64,000 nt of DNA, from assembly GCF_012844225.1 (NCBI RefSeq), contig NZ_JABAGQ010000001.1:558001-622000 (forward strand), in the 5' to 3' direction. This DNA is from Rhodococcus sp. 105337 (lineage in GTDB: Bacteria > Actinomycetota > Actinomycetes > Mycobacteriales > Mycobacteriaceae). The notes below the pieces were generated by a model. It was not told the DNA's origin, searched no databases, and saw only the letters and a list, made by a program, of their open reading frames with translations. This document shows positions 36,879-44,862 of the stretch, one piece after another (positions within the stretch are counted from its first letter, which is position 1; each line of letters starts with the position of its first letter). Made by a program: the position numbers and the translations under genes.

Positions 36879-38304
36879 CCGATCGATCCCCCATCCCCGG
36901 CACGGTCGCTCCCGGCCGATTCGCCGTTCGATCGGTTCGACGCACCGGACGCCCTCCCGGTTCCCTGGGCTGCCCGAGCGCCGCGAGGTCCCGCTCGCAC
37001 GCCGCAATTCGCGCGCGCCTTTCGCCGGTGAGCCGTCCTATCTCCTCGTCGAGCGCGGAGACGCGTTCCCGCCGTCGGCTCGTCTGTGCGTCGTGTGCGC
37101 TCCGAGCCGCCGAAAGGACGCGTGACTCCACCTCGTAAGTGCACGCGCGCACCCATGCCTCGAGGTCGGCACGGGCGGTCGCCAGCTCTTCACCGACCCA
37201 GCGCCGCACGCGTTCGCGGTGCGCGATCCGGCGCCGCGCGTGAACGAGCCACCATCCCGCCGGCACCGCACCGCCGAGTGCGACGGCCACCACCGCCACG
37301 CCGGGGATCTCACCGAACGGGGTGACGAGCAGCCGCCCGAGGCCCGCACCGGCCGACGCGCCGACGACCAGTGTCAGCCGGTCCTCGAAGGTGCGCGCGG
37401 GCTCCGGCAACGGTGAACGTGTCCACTCGGGCGGTCTTCCGTCGCTGTCGCGCAGGTCCGCGCCGGCCCGCGAGGCGAGAGCGGCGGCGAGGCGGGCGCG
37501 CACTCCCTCGAGGTGCGCGTCGAGTGCACCGGCCACGTCATCGGCGGGCCGTCCGGTGTCGTCGAGCGCATCACGGATCGACGCGGCCACTCCCCGGATG
37601 TCCTTTGCGACGTCCTGGAGTAGTTCGACCCGCGCGCGCTGGAGGTCCGGTGGGGCCGCGGGCATGGGTGTCAGCGCCAGTCGTTGCCGCTCGGCGCGGA
37701 GACCGGCTGTGTCGTCACCGGCACGCAGCGCGTCCACCTCGTCGTAGATCATGCGGCGGGTCTGCGTCACGACAGCTCCGCGCGCACGTCGCGGGTCGCT
37801 CGCGGAATCGACCGCTGCGGCGAGCACATCGCGTAGCTCGACGATTCCGGTTTCCAGCAACAGCACCGAACCCGCGTCGCCGCCGACCTCCCGTGCGCGG
37901 CGCGACATCTCCGCCGACACCGGGAGGACGGTGACGCGCGGGAGGTACGTCGCGTGCCGGTGCAACAGGGCGACATCGCGGTCGCGCACCGTGCGCCACC
38001 CCGGATACCGGTCCGTACCGGTCAGGGCGCACACCACCTCGGTCGCGTCGGCGGCGGCGTCGGCGATCATCTCCAGTTCGGTGCGACCGATCACCGCCGA
38101 CGCGTCGAACACCACCAGCACCACCGACGCCGGCCCGTCGCGGACCACGTCCACACCGCCGAGCCGGCCGAGTTCACCGCACAGTGCTCCGACTCCCGAC
38201 CCCGCGAGACCCACGACGCGCACGGCCCGCGACGAAGGTTCGTGGAGCCGCGCCCAGCCCCGAGGGTTCCAGCGGCGCACCACATCGTCGGCACCGGTCG
38301 TCAT
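36856..38304 (-). CDS. dynamin/GTPase-like membrane protein with degenerate P-loop (Rv0210-like)
   Basis: A 482-residue protein. Residues ~25-160 look like a GTPase core: VVGLAGSGVGAL (residues 30-40) keeps G-x4-G of Walker A but has Val-Gly where Lys-Ser/Thr is needed. VLVVFDAS stands where the G3 strand would be, and LTGTDRYPGW resembles a G4 loop. Two hydrophobic segments at about 308-352 form a hairpin, and an Arg/Glu-rich coiled coil follows (~360-455). This layout recalls bacterial dynamin-like proteins, but nucleotide binding is doubtful. Its ATG overlaps the stop of the upstream gene (ATGA), and its 3' end overlaps the next gene. Position matches Rv0210. Confidence 0.7.
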   Translation of the reverse strand: MTTGADDVVRRWNPRGWARLHEPSSRAVRVVGLAGSGVGALCGELGRLGGVDVVRDGPASVVLVVFDASAVIGRTELEMIADAAADATEVVCALTGTDRYPGWRTVRDRDVALLHRHATYLPRVTVLPVSAEMSRRAREVGGDAGSVLLLETGIVELRDVLAAAVDSASDPRRARGAVVTQTRRMIYDEVDALRAGDDTAGLRAERQRLALTPMPAAPPDLQRARVELLQDVAKDIRGVAASIRDALDDTGRPADDVAGALDAHLEGVRARLAAALASRAGADLRDSDGRPPEWTRSPLPEPARTFEDRLTLVVGASAGAGLGRLLVTPFGEIPGVAVVAVALGGAVPAGWWLVHARRRIAHRERVRRWVGEELATARADLEAWVRACTYEVESRVLSAARSAHDAQTSRRRERVSALDEEIGRLTGERRARIAACERDLAALGQPREPGGRPVRRTDRTANRPGATVPGMGDRSDDGNVSG

Positions 38305-38891
38305 GAGACCCGGCGCGAGAGGTTCGCCGCGTCGAGTGCCGCCTCGATCAGGTCGCGGGCGGCGGGTGTGGCGGCGATCCCCGCGACCATCCGCACAAGG
38401 TGCTCGTCGCGGAGACGAGAGGCCGCGGCCAGTCGTGCGGCAATCGCGTCGGTGAGCGCGGGATCACCGACGGCGAACGCCCCGAGGCCGAGTGTCGCGG
38501 CGACCGGATCGACATGTTCGACCGTGCCGCCGGCGACCACCACGACGACACGTCGTGCGTCGATGTGAGACAGAGCGGACCGGTCGGCGGGATGCACGGA
38601 CGCGGGATCGAGCCGGACCGGCACGGCGTAGACGACGACGTCCCCGTCGAACACGGGATCGGCTGTGTCCGGCACGTCGACGGCCACACTCTCGACCTCG
38701 ACGGTGCCGTCGGCACCGGCCGAGGCCCGGACGGCGTCCCGCACGGACCGGAATCCGGTGCCGACTCGTCCGGCAACCTGGATCCGCAGCGGTGCGGCGC
38801 GGTCGCGCACCACGGCGTGCAGAGCGCGGCCGGCGACACTGTCGACGCGCTCCACGTCTCCTGCGAGCCGGTGCCAGAGGTCCCCCGTCAT
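38301..38891 (-). CDS. small P-loop-like protein, degenerate (Rv0209-like)
   Basis: A 196-residue protein without membrane segments. RIQVAGRVGTGFRSV (residues 36-50) has the G-x4-G of a Walker A motif, but Phe-Arg replaces Lys-Ser/Thr. VVVYAVPVRLDP and VVVVVAGGTVEHVDP look like central strands of the same GTPase-type fold. It is thus a second, shorter pseudo-GTPase ahead of the larger one, joined by an ATGA overlap. I chose the ATG at 38891 since GGGGG lies six bases before it; 38897 is in frame. It is divergent from trmB across 249 bp. The function is unknown; the neighbouring order equals Rv0209-Rv0210 beside trmB. Confidence 0.68.
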   Translation of the reverse strand: MTGDLWHRLAGDVERVDSVAGRALHAVVRDRAAPLRIQVAGRVGTGFRSVRDAVRASAGADGTVEVESVAVDVPDTADPVFDGDVVVYAVPVRLDPASVHPADRSALSHIDARRVVVVVAGGTVEHVDPVAATLGLGAFAVGDPALTDAIAARLAAASRLRDEHLVRMVAGIAATPAARDLIEAALDAANLSRRVS

Positions 38892-39140
38892 CGACATCCC
38901 CCGATCGTCGGCGCGGATTGTGTCAGAAGACACCCTGTCGTGCAGGGGTAACACTCGACGCAATTCTGAGAATGTGAGGGGATCTCGGTGGGAAGAAAAG
39001 CGACCGCGGGCCGGAAAACTGTGCAAAATCCCGGGTAAACGAGGCTCAGACCCTGAAAATCCCGGTGCAAGCCTGAGAAAACACTGTGGTCCCTTCCGTC
39101 ACTCCTGCCACCCACTCGCCGGATACGTGACAATGGTCGG

Positions 39141-39887
39141 GTGAACGACGCCGATCAAGACACGACCGAGCTGCTCGACGAGCAGCCCACCCGCGGGAAT
39201 CGCCTCTACCCGAGGGTGACGAGCTTCCGGTCCCGACGGGGAGCGTTGACCGAACCCCAGCAGCTGACGTGGGACCGGCTCTGGCCCCAGCTCGGCCGGG
39301 ACGTCGGCGACGACCAGCTCGACATCGACGCGTGGTTCGGGCGTTCGGCACCCGTGGTGCTCGAGATCGGATCCGGAACGGGAACCGCCGCCGTCTCGAT
39401 GGCGCGGGCCGAACCCGACGTGAATCTGATCGCCGTCGAGGTCTACCGGCCCGGCCTCGCCCAGACACTGCAGCGCATCGAGCGCACCCTCGACACCGAC
39501 TCCCCGGTCACGAACCTGCGCATCCTGCGCGGCGACGCCGTGGAGGTGCTCGAGAAGATGGTTGCTCCCGGATCGCTGACCGGGGTGCGGGTCTTCTTTC
39601 CGGACCCGTGGCCCAAGGCCCGGCACCACAAGCGCCGGCTGCTGCAGGCCCCCACCTTCTCCCTGATCGCCGATCGCCTCGTGCCCGGCGGTGTGCTGCA
39701 TGTCGCCACCGACCACGCCGAATACGCCGAAGCGATCCGGGAAACCGGAGACGCCGAGCCGCTGCTGAAGCCCCTGTCGGGGGAGTCGCCGATCAGCCTC
39801 GAGCGACCCGTGACCAAGTTCGAAGGGAAGGCCCACCAGGTGGGCAGCACCATCGCCGAAATGGTCTGGGGGAAGATCGGAGCATGA
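39141..39887 (+). CDS. trmB: tRNA (guanine-N7)-methyltransferase TrmB
   Basis: A 248-residue enzyme forming m7G46 in the variable loop of tRNAs using SAM. Motif I is VVLEIGSGTGTAAVSMA, the acidic strand is LIAVEVYRPG, and the family signature is FFPDPWPKARHHKRRL. ATDHAEYAE is the motif near the tRNA site. The first ~35 residues are a variable acidic extension. The start is GTG at 39141. Its stop overlaps the start of the NYN gene (ATGA), and mmpL3 follows, the same three-gene order as Rv0208c-Rv0206c. Confidence 0.93.
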   Translation: MNDADQDTTELLDEQPTRGNRLYPRVTSFRSRRGALTEPQQLTWDRLWPQLGRDVGDDQLDIDAWFGRSAPVVLEIGSGTGTAAVSMARAEPDVNLIAVEVYRPGLAQTLQRIERTLDTDSPVTNLRILRGDAVEVLEKMVAPGSLTGVRVFFPDPWPKARHHKRRLLQAPTFSLIADRLVPGGVLHVATDHAEYAEAIRETGDAEPLLKPLSGESPISLERPVTKFEGKAHQVGSTIAEMVWGKIGA

Positions 39888-40591
39888 GCGTCCACGAAGA
39901 GCTGTCCGATACGACCGACCCCACCGCCATCGACAGCGGGCCTGTCGGCGGCAGCGACCAGCCCGGTCGTGTCCTTCTCGTGTGGGATGCTCCCAACCTC
40001 GATATGGGTCTCGGCGCCATCCTCGGCGGCCGGCCCACCGCCGCATACCGTCCCCGGTTCGACGCACTCGGCCGCTGGCTTCTCGGCCGCACCGCCGATC
40101 TGTCCCGCCGGACCGGTACTCCGCTCGAACCCGAGGCGACGGTCTTCACCAACATCGCCCCGGGCAGCGCCGACGTGGTGCGCCCGTGGGTGGAAGCCCT
40201 GCGCAATGTGGGCTTCGCGGTGTTCGCCAAGCCCAAGATCGACGAGGACAGCGACGTCGACTCCGATATGCTCGAGCACATCGAGTTGCGCCGGCGTGGC
40301 GGCCTTGCCGGCGTCATGGTGGCGTCGGCGGACGGGCAGGCGTTCCGCGAACCTCTCGAAGAGCTCGCAGCTGCGGGCATCGCGGTGCAGGTGCTGGGTT
40401 TCCGCGAGCACGCCAGCTGGGCGGTCACGTCCGAGATCCTCGACTTCGTCGATCTCGAGGACATCCCCGGGGTGTTCCGTGAACCGCTGCCCCGCGTCAG
40501 CCTGGAATCGCTGCCCGACGAAGGAGCCTGGCTGCAGCCGTTCCGACCGCTGTCCGCCCTCCTCGTGGGGCGCAAGAGCGTCGCCGAATAG
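39884..40591 (+). CDS. NYN-domain protein (Rv0207c-like), putative ribonuclease
   Basis: A 235-residue protein of the PIN-like NYN fold. The metal-binding acids typical of the family are visible in LLVWDAPNLDMGLG (residues ~31-44), VDSDMLEHIELRR and MVASADGQAFREPLEEL. NYN proteins are often RNA-cleaving enzymes acting on tRNA or mRNA; placement directly after trmB suits an RNA role, but this is inferred. It is linked by a 4-bp overlap to trmB and lies 8 bp before mmpL3, so all three are probably one transcript. Its substrate is not known. Confidence 0.8.
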   Translation: MSVHEELSDTTDPTAIDSGPVGGSDQPGRVLLVWDAPNLDMGLGAILGGRPTAAYRPRFDALGRWLLGRTADLSRRTGTPLEPEATVFTNIAPGSADVVRPWVEALRNVGFAVFAKPKIDEDSDVDSDMLEHIELRRRGGLAGVMVASADGQAFREPLEELAAAGIAVQVLGFREHASWAVTSEILDFVDLEDIPGVFREPLPRVSLESLPDEGAWLQPFRPLSALLVGRKSVAE

Positions 40592-40599
40592 GAGATCTA

Positions 40600-43500
40600 G
40601 TGTTCGACCGTTGGGGAACGCTCGTCTATCGCGCGCGCTTCACCGTCATTGCGGTGATGGTGGCGGCGCTGCTCGGGCTCGCCGGGTACGGACTGAGCCT
40701 GAACGACCATCTCAGCCAGAGCGGCTGGGACGATCCCGGCTCACAGTCCGTCGCCGCGGCGAAGCTGGCAGACGGCACGTTCGGCCGCGACACCAACGGT
40801 GACGTGCTGGTTCTGTACACCGCGCCCGAGGGCAAGACCGTCGACGACCCGGAGTTCGCCGCGAAGGTCACCGACAACCTCAACGCTCTGGTTTCCGAAA
40901 ATCCCGAACACATTCTCAAGATCAACGGTGCGTACTGGCCCACCGAGACCGCGCCGTCGCTGCCGAGCCTGGCCGACGAGTCACGTCAGCACGCCCTCGC
41001 GTCGGTCGCCATCGCCGGCGCGAACGACACGGAGCTGACCGGGAACTTCCGCGACATCAAGGACAAGTTCTACATCGACGGTGTCGACGTCCAGCTCGCC
41101 GGTCTGCAGCCCATCTCCGGCGCGCTCAACGACACGATGGCCAACGACATCAAGCGCATGGAGATCCTGGCGATCCCGGCCGTCGGCATCCTCCTGTTCT
41201 TCGTGTTCGGTGGCGTCATCGCGGCAGCGCTGCCGCTGATCACCGGTGGTCTGACGATCGTCGCCGCGAACGGCGTCGTGCGGCTGATCACCAATTTCAC
41301 CGAGGTCAACTCGTTCGTCGCGCCCGTCGTCTCGCTGATCGGACTGGGTCTGGCGATCGACTACGGCCTGTTCATGGTGTCCCGTTTCCGAGAAGAACTG
41401 GCCGAGGGCTACGACACCCCCGCGGCCGTCCGGCGCACCGTCATGACGGCCGGGCGCACCGTCATCTTCTCCGCGACGATGGTGGTCACCAGCCTCGGCG
41501 GCCTGCTCCTCTTCCCGCAGGGCTTCCTCAAATCCGTCTCCTATGGCGCGATCGCTGCGATTTCTCTCGCCGCCTTGCTGTCGGTGACGGTGCTGCCCGC
41601 CATTCTCGGCATCCTCGGCAAGCGCATCGACAAGTTCGGCATGAAGAAGTTCGGCCAGATCCAGTCGAACGAACAGGTCGAGAACAGTTACATCGGTCGG
41701 CTCACCCGCTGGGTCATGCTCAATCCGATGAAGGTGACCATCCCGACGGTCATCGGCCTGTTGCTGCTCATCACGCCGCTGACCGGCATCAAGTTCGGCG
41801 GCATCAACGAGACCTACCTGCCGCCCGACCACCCGACCCGCGTCGCGCAGGAACAGTTCGACGAGTTGTTCCCGGGACAGCGTGCCGAACCCGTGCGACT
41901 GGTGATCCAGGGTGCCCAGGGTGGCGACCTGAACAAGATCATGGAGACGGCGAACGCCGCGCCGGGTCTCGTCGAGGACTTCACGATCACGGGCCCGGCC
42001 AAGGACGGCGTGCGCGTCTTGAAGGCCGGTCTGACGGACCGCAACGAGACCGCTCCGACCATCGACTACCTGCATTCCGCGGAGTGGCCAGAGGGCGTCG
42101 AAGTGCTCGTCGGCGGTACGCCGGCCATCGAGCAGGATTCGATCGCCGCGCTCCTCGACACGCTGCCCTTGATGGTGCTGGTCGTGGTGTCGCTGACGAT
42201 CATTCTGATGTTCCTGGCCTTCGGATCGCTGGTGTTGCCGATCAAGGCCGTCCTCATGAGCGCGTTGGGTCTCGGCTCGACACTCGGCATCCTCACCTGG
42301 ATCTTCATCAACGGCAACGGCGCAGAGCTACTCAATTTCACGCCGGGACCGATCATGTCTCCGGTGCTCGTGCTGATCATCGCGATCGTGTACGGGCTGT
42401 CGACCGACTACGAAGTCTTCCTGCTCTCCCGGATGGTCGAAGCCCGGGCACAGGGCGCGAGCACCACCGAATCCATTCGCGTGGGCACGTCGCACACCGG
42501 CCGCATCATCACCGCCGCCGCGCTGATCCTGATCGTGGTCACCGGTGCGTTCGCGTTCTCGGAACTGGTGATGATGAAGTACATCGCCTACGGCATGATC
42601 GCCGCTCTCGTCATCGACGCGACGGTCATCCGTATGTTCCTGGTACCGGCAGTGATGAAGTTGCTCGGCGACGACTGCTGGTGGGCACCTGCGTGGATGA
42701 AGCGGATCCAGGAGAAGGCCGGCCTCGCCGAACCGATTCTCGCCGACGAACTGATGCCCGAGGACGTGCCCGAACTCATCACCGTCGGCATGTTCGGTCC
42801 CGCGACCGTCTCGGCCACCGGTTCACATCGTTTCCCGGCAGGGATGTTCGGCGACGCAACCGACCTCACTCAGCCTCTGCCCAAGATCGCAGCGCCGCGA
42901 CCGGCGTCCGAGCAGCGCAAGTTCCGCGATCTCACGCCGCAGCCGCGTCGCCAGGGTCCCGGGCGTCCGGTTCCCCGTCCCCCGGCCCAGCGGCCACGTC
43001 CGGATCAGCAGCGGGCAGGCGACCCGCGTCACCGGGCTGTCGACGGCCGTCCGATGCCGCGCGCAGGTGAGCCGGCGGCTCCGGGCCACGGCTCCCCGCA
43101 GCAACTGCCGCCGCAGCGCCGGCCGCAGGGTCCGGCCGGTGCGGGCGACGAACGTCAGGGTCCGCCGCTGCCCCCTCGGCGCCCCCGGGCACCGCAGGGC
43201 CAGGTTCCGGATCAGCTTCCGCCGATGCCGCAGCGACGGGGCGCAGACGCGCCACCCGTCGACCCGGCGCAGGCACAGCCGCCGCAGGGCCGGCCTACGG
43301 CAGCGTCCCAGCCGCCCACGGCGGCCATGCCCCCGCTCCCCAGGCGCCGACGGGGCGACGTTCCCCCGCCGCTGCCGCAGAACTTCGTGCGGCCGTCCGC
43401 CACGAACCCGGATCCGGCCGGCAACCCGCCGGTGAACGGTGGTGCCGAGGGAACGCGACAGGACGGAGAGCCGTCGACGGGTGCCGGGCGGGCACGCGAT

Positions 43501-44007
43501 CCGCAGGCGATCGAGAGCTGGCTGTCGCAGCTGCGCCGAGCTGCTCCCGGGTCGGGACAGCACGCGCATCGCCCGCCGGAAACCGGACCGCGGCCGCAAG
43601 CCGGTCCGCGGCCGGAGCCGGGTTCCCGCCCACCGGCGGGGCTGTTTCCGCAGGCCGAACCGCGCCCACCGGCGGGACAGCAGCCGCAGGGCGGACCGCG
43701 CCCACCGGCGGGACAGCACCCGCAGCCCCGACCGCGTCCGCAGGCGGGGCAGTACCCGCAGCAGCCGCCGAACCCGCAGCAGCCGCCGAACCCGCAGCAG
43801 CGCCCGCAACCCGGGCAGTATTCGCAGCAGTCACCTCAGCGGCCGGTGCCACGGAACGGTGCCACGGAACGGTCGCCCGAGGCGCCCACCGATTCGGAGC
43901 CCGATCACGCGGACGATCCGAACGATCCGCACCGTCGGCGGCACGGCACCGACACCGGCGGGTCGATCAGTGTGAGTGAACTGATCGCGCGCCGGCAGCA
44001 GCCCTGA
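40600..44007 (+). CDS. mmpL3: trehalose monomycolate exporter MmpL3
   Basis: A 1135-residue RND transporter that flips or exports trehalose monomycolate across the inner membrane for mycolic-acid layer assembly. About twelve membrane helices are arranged as 1+5 twice, with two periplasmic porter domains. The proton-relay pairs are Asp254-Tyr255 (GLAIDYGLFMVSRF) and Asp603-Tyr604 (GLSTDYEVFLLSR). From about residue 700 to the end is a cytoplasmic tail of more than 400 residues, rich in Pro, Gln, Arg and Gly with near-repeats of RPPAGQxPQ, roughly twice as long as I recall for M. tuberculosis MmpL3 (944 residues in all). The start is GTG at 40600. It ends the trmB-NYN-mmpL3 operon. Confidence 0.95.
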   Translation: MFDRWGTLVYRARFTVIAVMVAALLGLAGYGLSLNDHLSQSGWDDPGSQSVAAAKLADGTFGRDTNGDVLVLYTAPEGKTVDDPEFAAKVTDNLNALVSENPEHILKINGAYWPTETAPSLPSLADESRQHALASVAIAGANDTELTGNFRDIKDKFYIDGVDVQLAGLQPISGALNDTMANDIKRMEILAIPAVGILLFFVFGGVIAAALPLITGGLTIVAANGVVRLITNFTEVNSFVAPVVSLIGLGLAIDYGLFMVSRFREELAEGYDTPAAVRRTVMTAGRTVIFSATMVVTSLGGLLLFPQGFLKSVSYGAIAAISLAALLSVTVLPAILGILGKRIDKFGMKKFGQIQSNEQVENSYIGRLTRWVMLNPMKVTIPTVIGLLLLITPLTGIKFGGINETYLPPDHPTRVAQEQFDELFPGQRAEPVRLVIQGAQGGDLNKIMETANAAPGLVEDFTITGPAKDGVRVLKAGLTDRNETAPTIDYLHSAEWPEGVEVLVGGTPAIEQDSIAALLDTLPLMVLVVVSLTIILMFLAFGSLVLPIKAVLMSALGLGSTLGILTWIFINGNGAELLNFTPGPIMSPVLVLIIAIVYGLSTDYEVFLLSRMVEARAQGASTTESIRVGTSHTGRIITAAALILIVVTGAFAFSELVMMKYIAYGMIAALVIDATVIRMFLVPAVMKLLGDDCWWAPAWMKRIQEKAGLAEPILADELMPEDVPELITVGMFGPATVSATGSHRFPAGMFGDATDLTQPLPKIAAPRPASEQRKFRDLTPQPRRQGPGRPVPRPPAQRPRPDQQRAGDPRHRAVDGRPMPRAGEPAAPGHGSPQQLPPQRRPQGPAGAGDERQGPPLPPRRPRAPQGQVPDQLPPMPQRRGADAPPVDPAQAQPPQGRPTAASQPPTAAMPPLPRRRRGDVPPPLPQNFVRPSATNPDPAGNPPVNGGAEGTRQDGEPSTGAGRARDPQAIESWLSQLRRAAPGSGQHAHRPPETGPRPQAGPRPEPGSRPPAGLFPQAEPRPPAGQQPQGGPRPPAGQHPQPRPRPQAGQYPQQPPNPQQPPNPQQRPQPGQYSQQSPQRPVPRNGATERSPEAPTDSEPDHADDPNDPHRRRHGTDTGGSISVSELIARRQQP
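43600..43850. repeat. imperfect repeats in the mmpL3 tail
   Basis: Units of about 36 bp encoding PRPPAGQxPQxx recur at least three times. Then comes a perfect direct repeat of CAGCCGCCGAACCCG-type units (about 43760-43800). They are coding repeats of the disordered tail. Confidence 0.7.
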
Positions 44008-44040
44008 GCCGGACGGACGGAACGGCGGTGCGGGCGGGCT

Positions 44041-44691
44041 CTACGCGCCGTTGATGAACTTGCGCAGCCGCATGCCGAACGGGTGCGTGACGTTGAGGTT
44101 GCCGCAGAAGATCTTCCCGACCACGACGACGTGCAACGGGCCGAACGGCGCGCCGCCGCGCACTCTCGTGGTGGCGCTCGACGCGACGGTTTCGACACCG
44201 TTGATATCGGCTGTGGCTTCGGCGGGCAGCAGGATCGAGATCGAACTGAACGAGTCGTTCACCTCGATTCGCACGACCTGCGTCTGCATCACCGCCTCGG
44301 TGAAGTCCAGGTTGACCGAGGACGCGAACGTATCGAGCCGGAGAACCGGCGCGACCTCCCACCGGCCCTTGCGGGTCAGGGACGACAAACGCCCCTTGAG
44401 TACGAGCGGACCGCCCGGCCCGGTCGCCGGGTACGCGGGGGCGGCGGCGGTCGCCTGCTGCTGGGGCAGGAACGCCGGTGCGGCCTGCGGGAGGTACTCG
44501 GGCCGCATCTGGATGCCGGGCAGGTCCACGAGAACCTGATTGAGATCACCACGCGTTTTCGCTGCCAGGACGGTGTCCATCCGTTCGGTGAACTCGCCGA
44601 GCGAGAGCATTCCCTGTCCTACGGCTCGCTGGAGAAGCTCGCCCACATGTTCGCGTTCGGCGTCCGAAACGCGCAGATCCTTCGGGTCCAT
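44041..44691 (-). CDS. DUF1707 domain protein
   Basis: A 216-residue protein. Residues 5-55 form the DUF1707 domain (DLRVSDAEREHVGELLQRAVGQGMLSLGEFTERM, with AAKTRGDLNQVLVDLPG), a short helical module at the N-termini of many actinobacterial proteins. A Pro/Ala/Gln linker follows. The last ~110 residues are a beta-rich part like LiaF/DUF2154-type domains (GRWEVAPVLRLDTFASSVNLDFTEAV, and GGAPFGPLHVVVVGKIFCGNL). It has no clear membrane span. It is convergent with mmpL3, 33 bp away, and divergent from the adenylate cyclase. The function is unknown; LiaF-like domains take part in envelope-stress signalling in Firmicutes. Confidence 0.75.
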   Translation of the reverse strand: MDPKDLRVSDAEREHVGELLQRAVGQGMLSLGEFTERMDTVLAAKTRGDLNQVLVDLPGIQMRPEYLPQAAPAFLPQQQATAAAPAYPATGPGGPLVLKGRLSSLTRKGRWEVAPVLRLDTFASSVNLDFTEAVMQTQVVRIEVNDSFSSISILLPAEATADINGVETVASSATTRVRGGAPFGPLHVVVVGKIFCGNLNVTHPFGMRLRKFINGA

Positions 44692-44862
44692 ACGTACAGA
44701 ATAGGATCTGTGACACTCTTCGTCCCGACCGGAAGCGCGCGGCCTCCTGCCGGATCGCGGAACCGCAAGTGCCGCCGCGCCGAGCGACTTCTCACCTCTC
44801 CGTGGTGCCGAAGGTGACCACGACGCGCTGTGACCGTCCATACAGTGGTTTGATCTGAAGTC

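Noticed and set aside
43600-43850. Spaced repeats suggesting a CRISPR array
   Set aside because: The units are imperfect, lack constant spacer length, and encode the Pro/Gln-rich tail of MmpL3. No cas genes are present.
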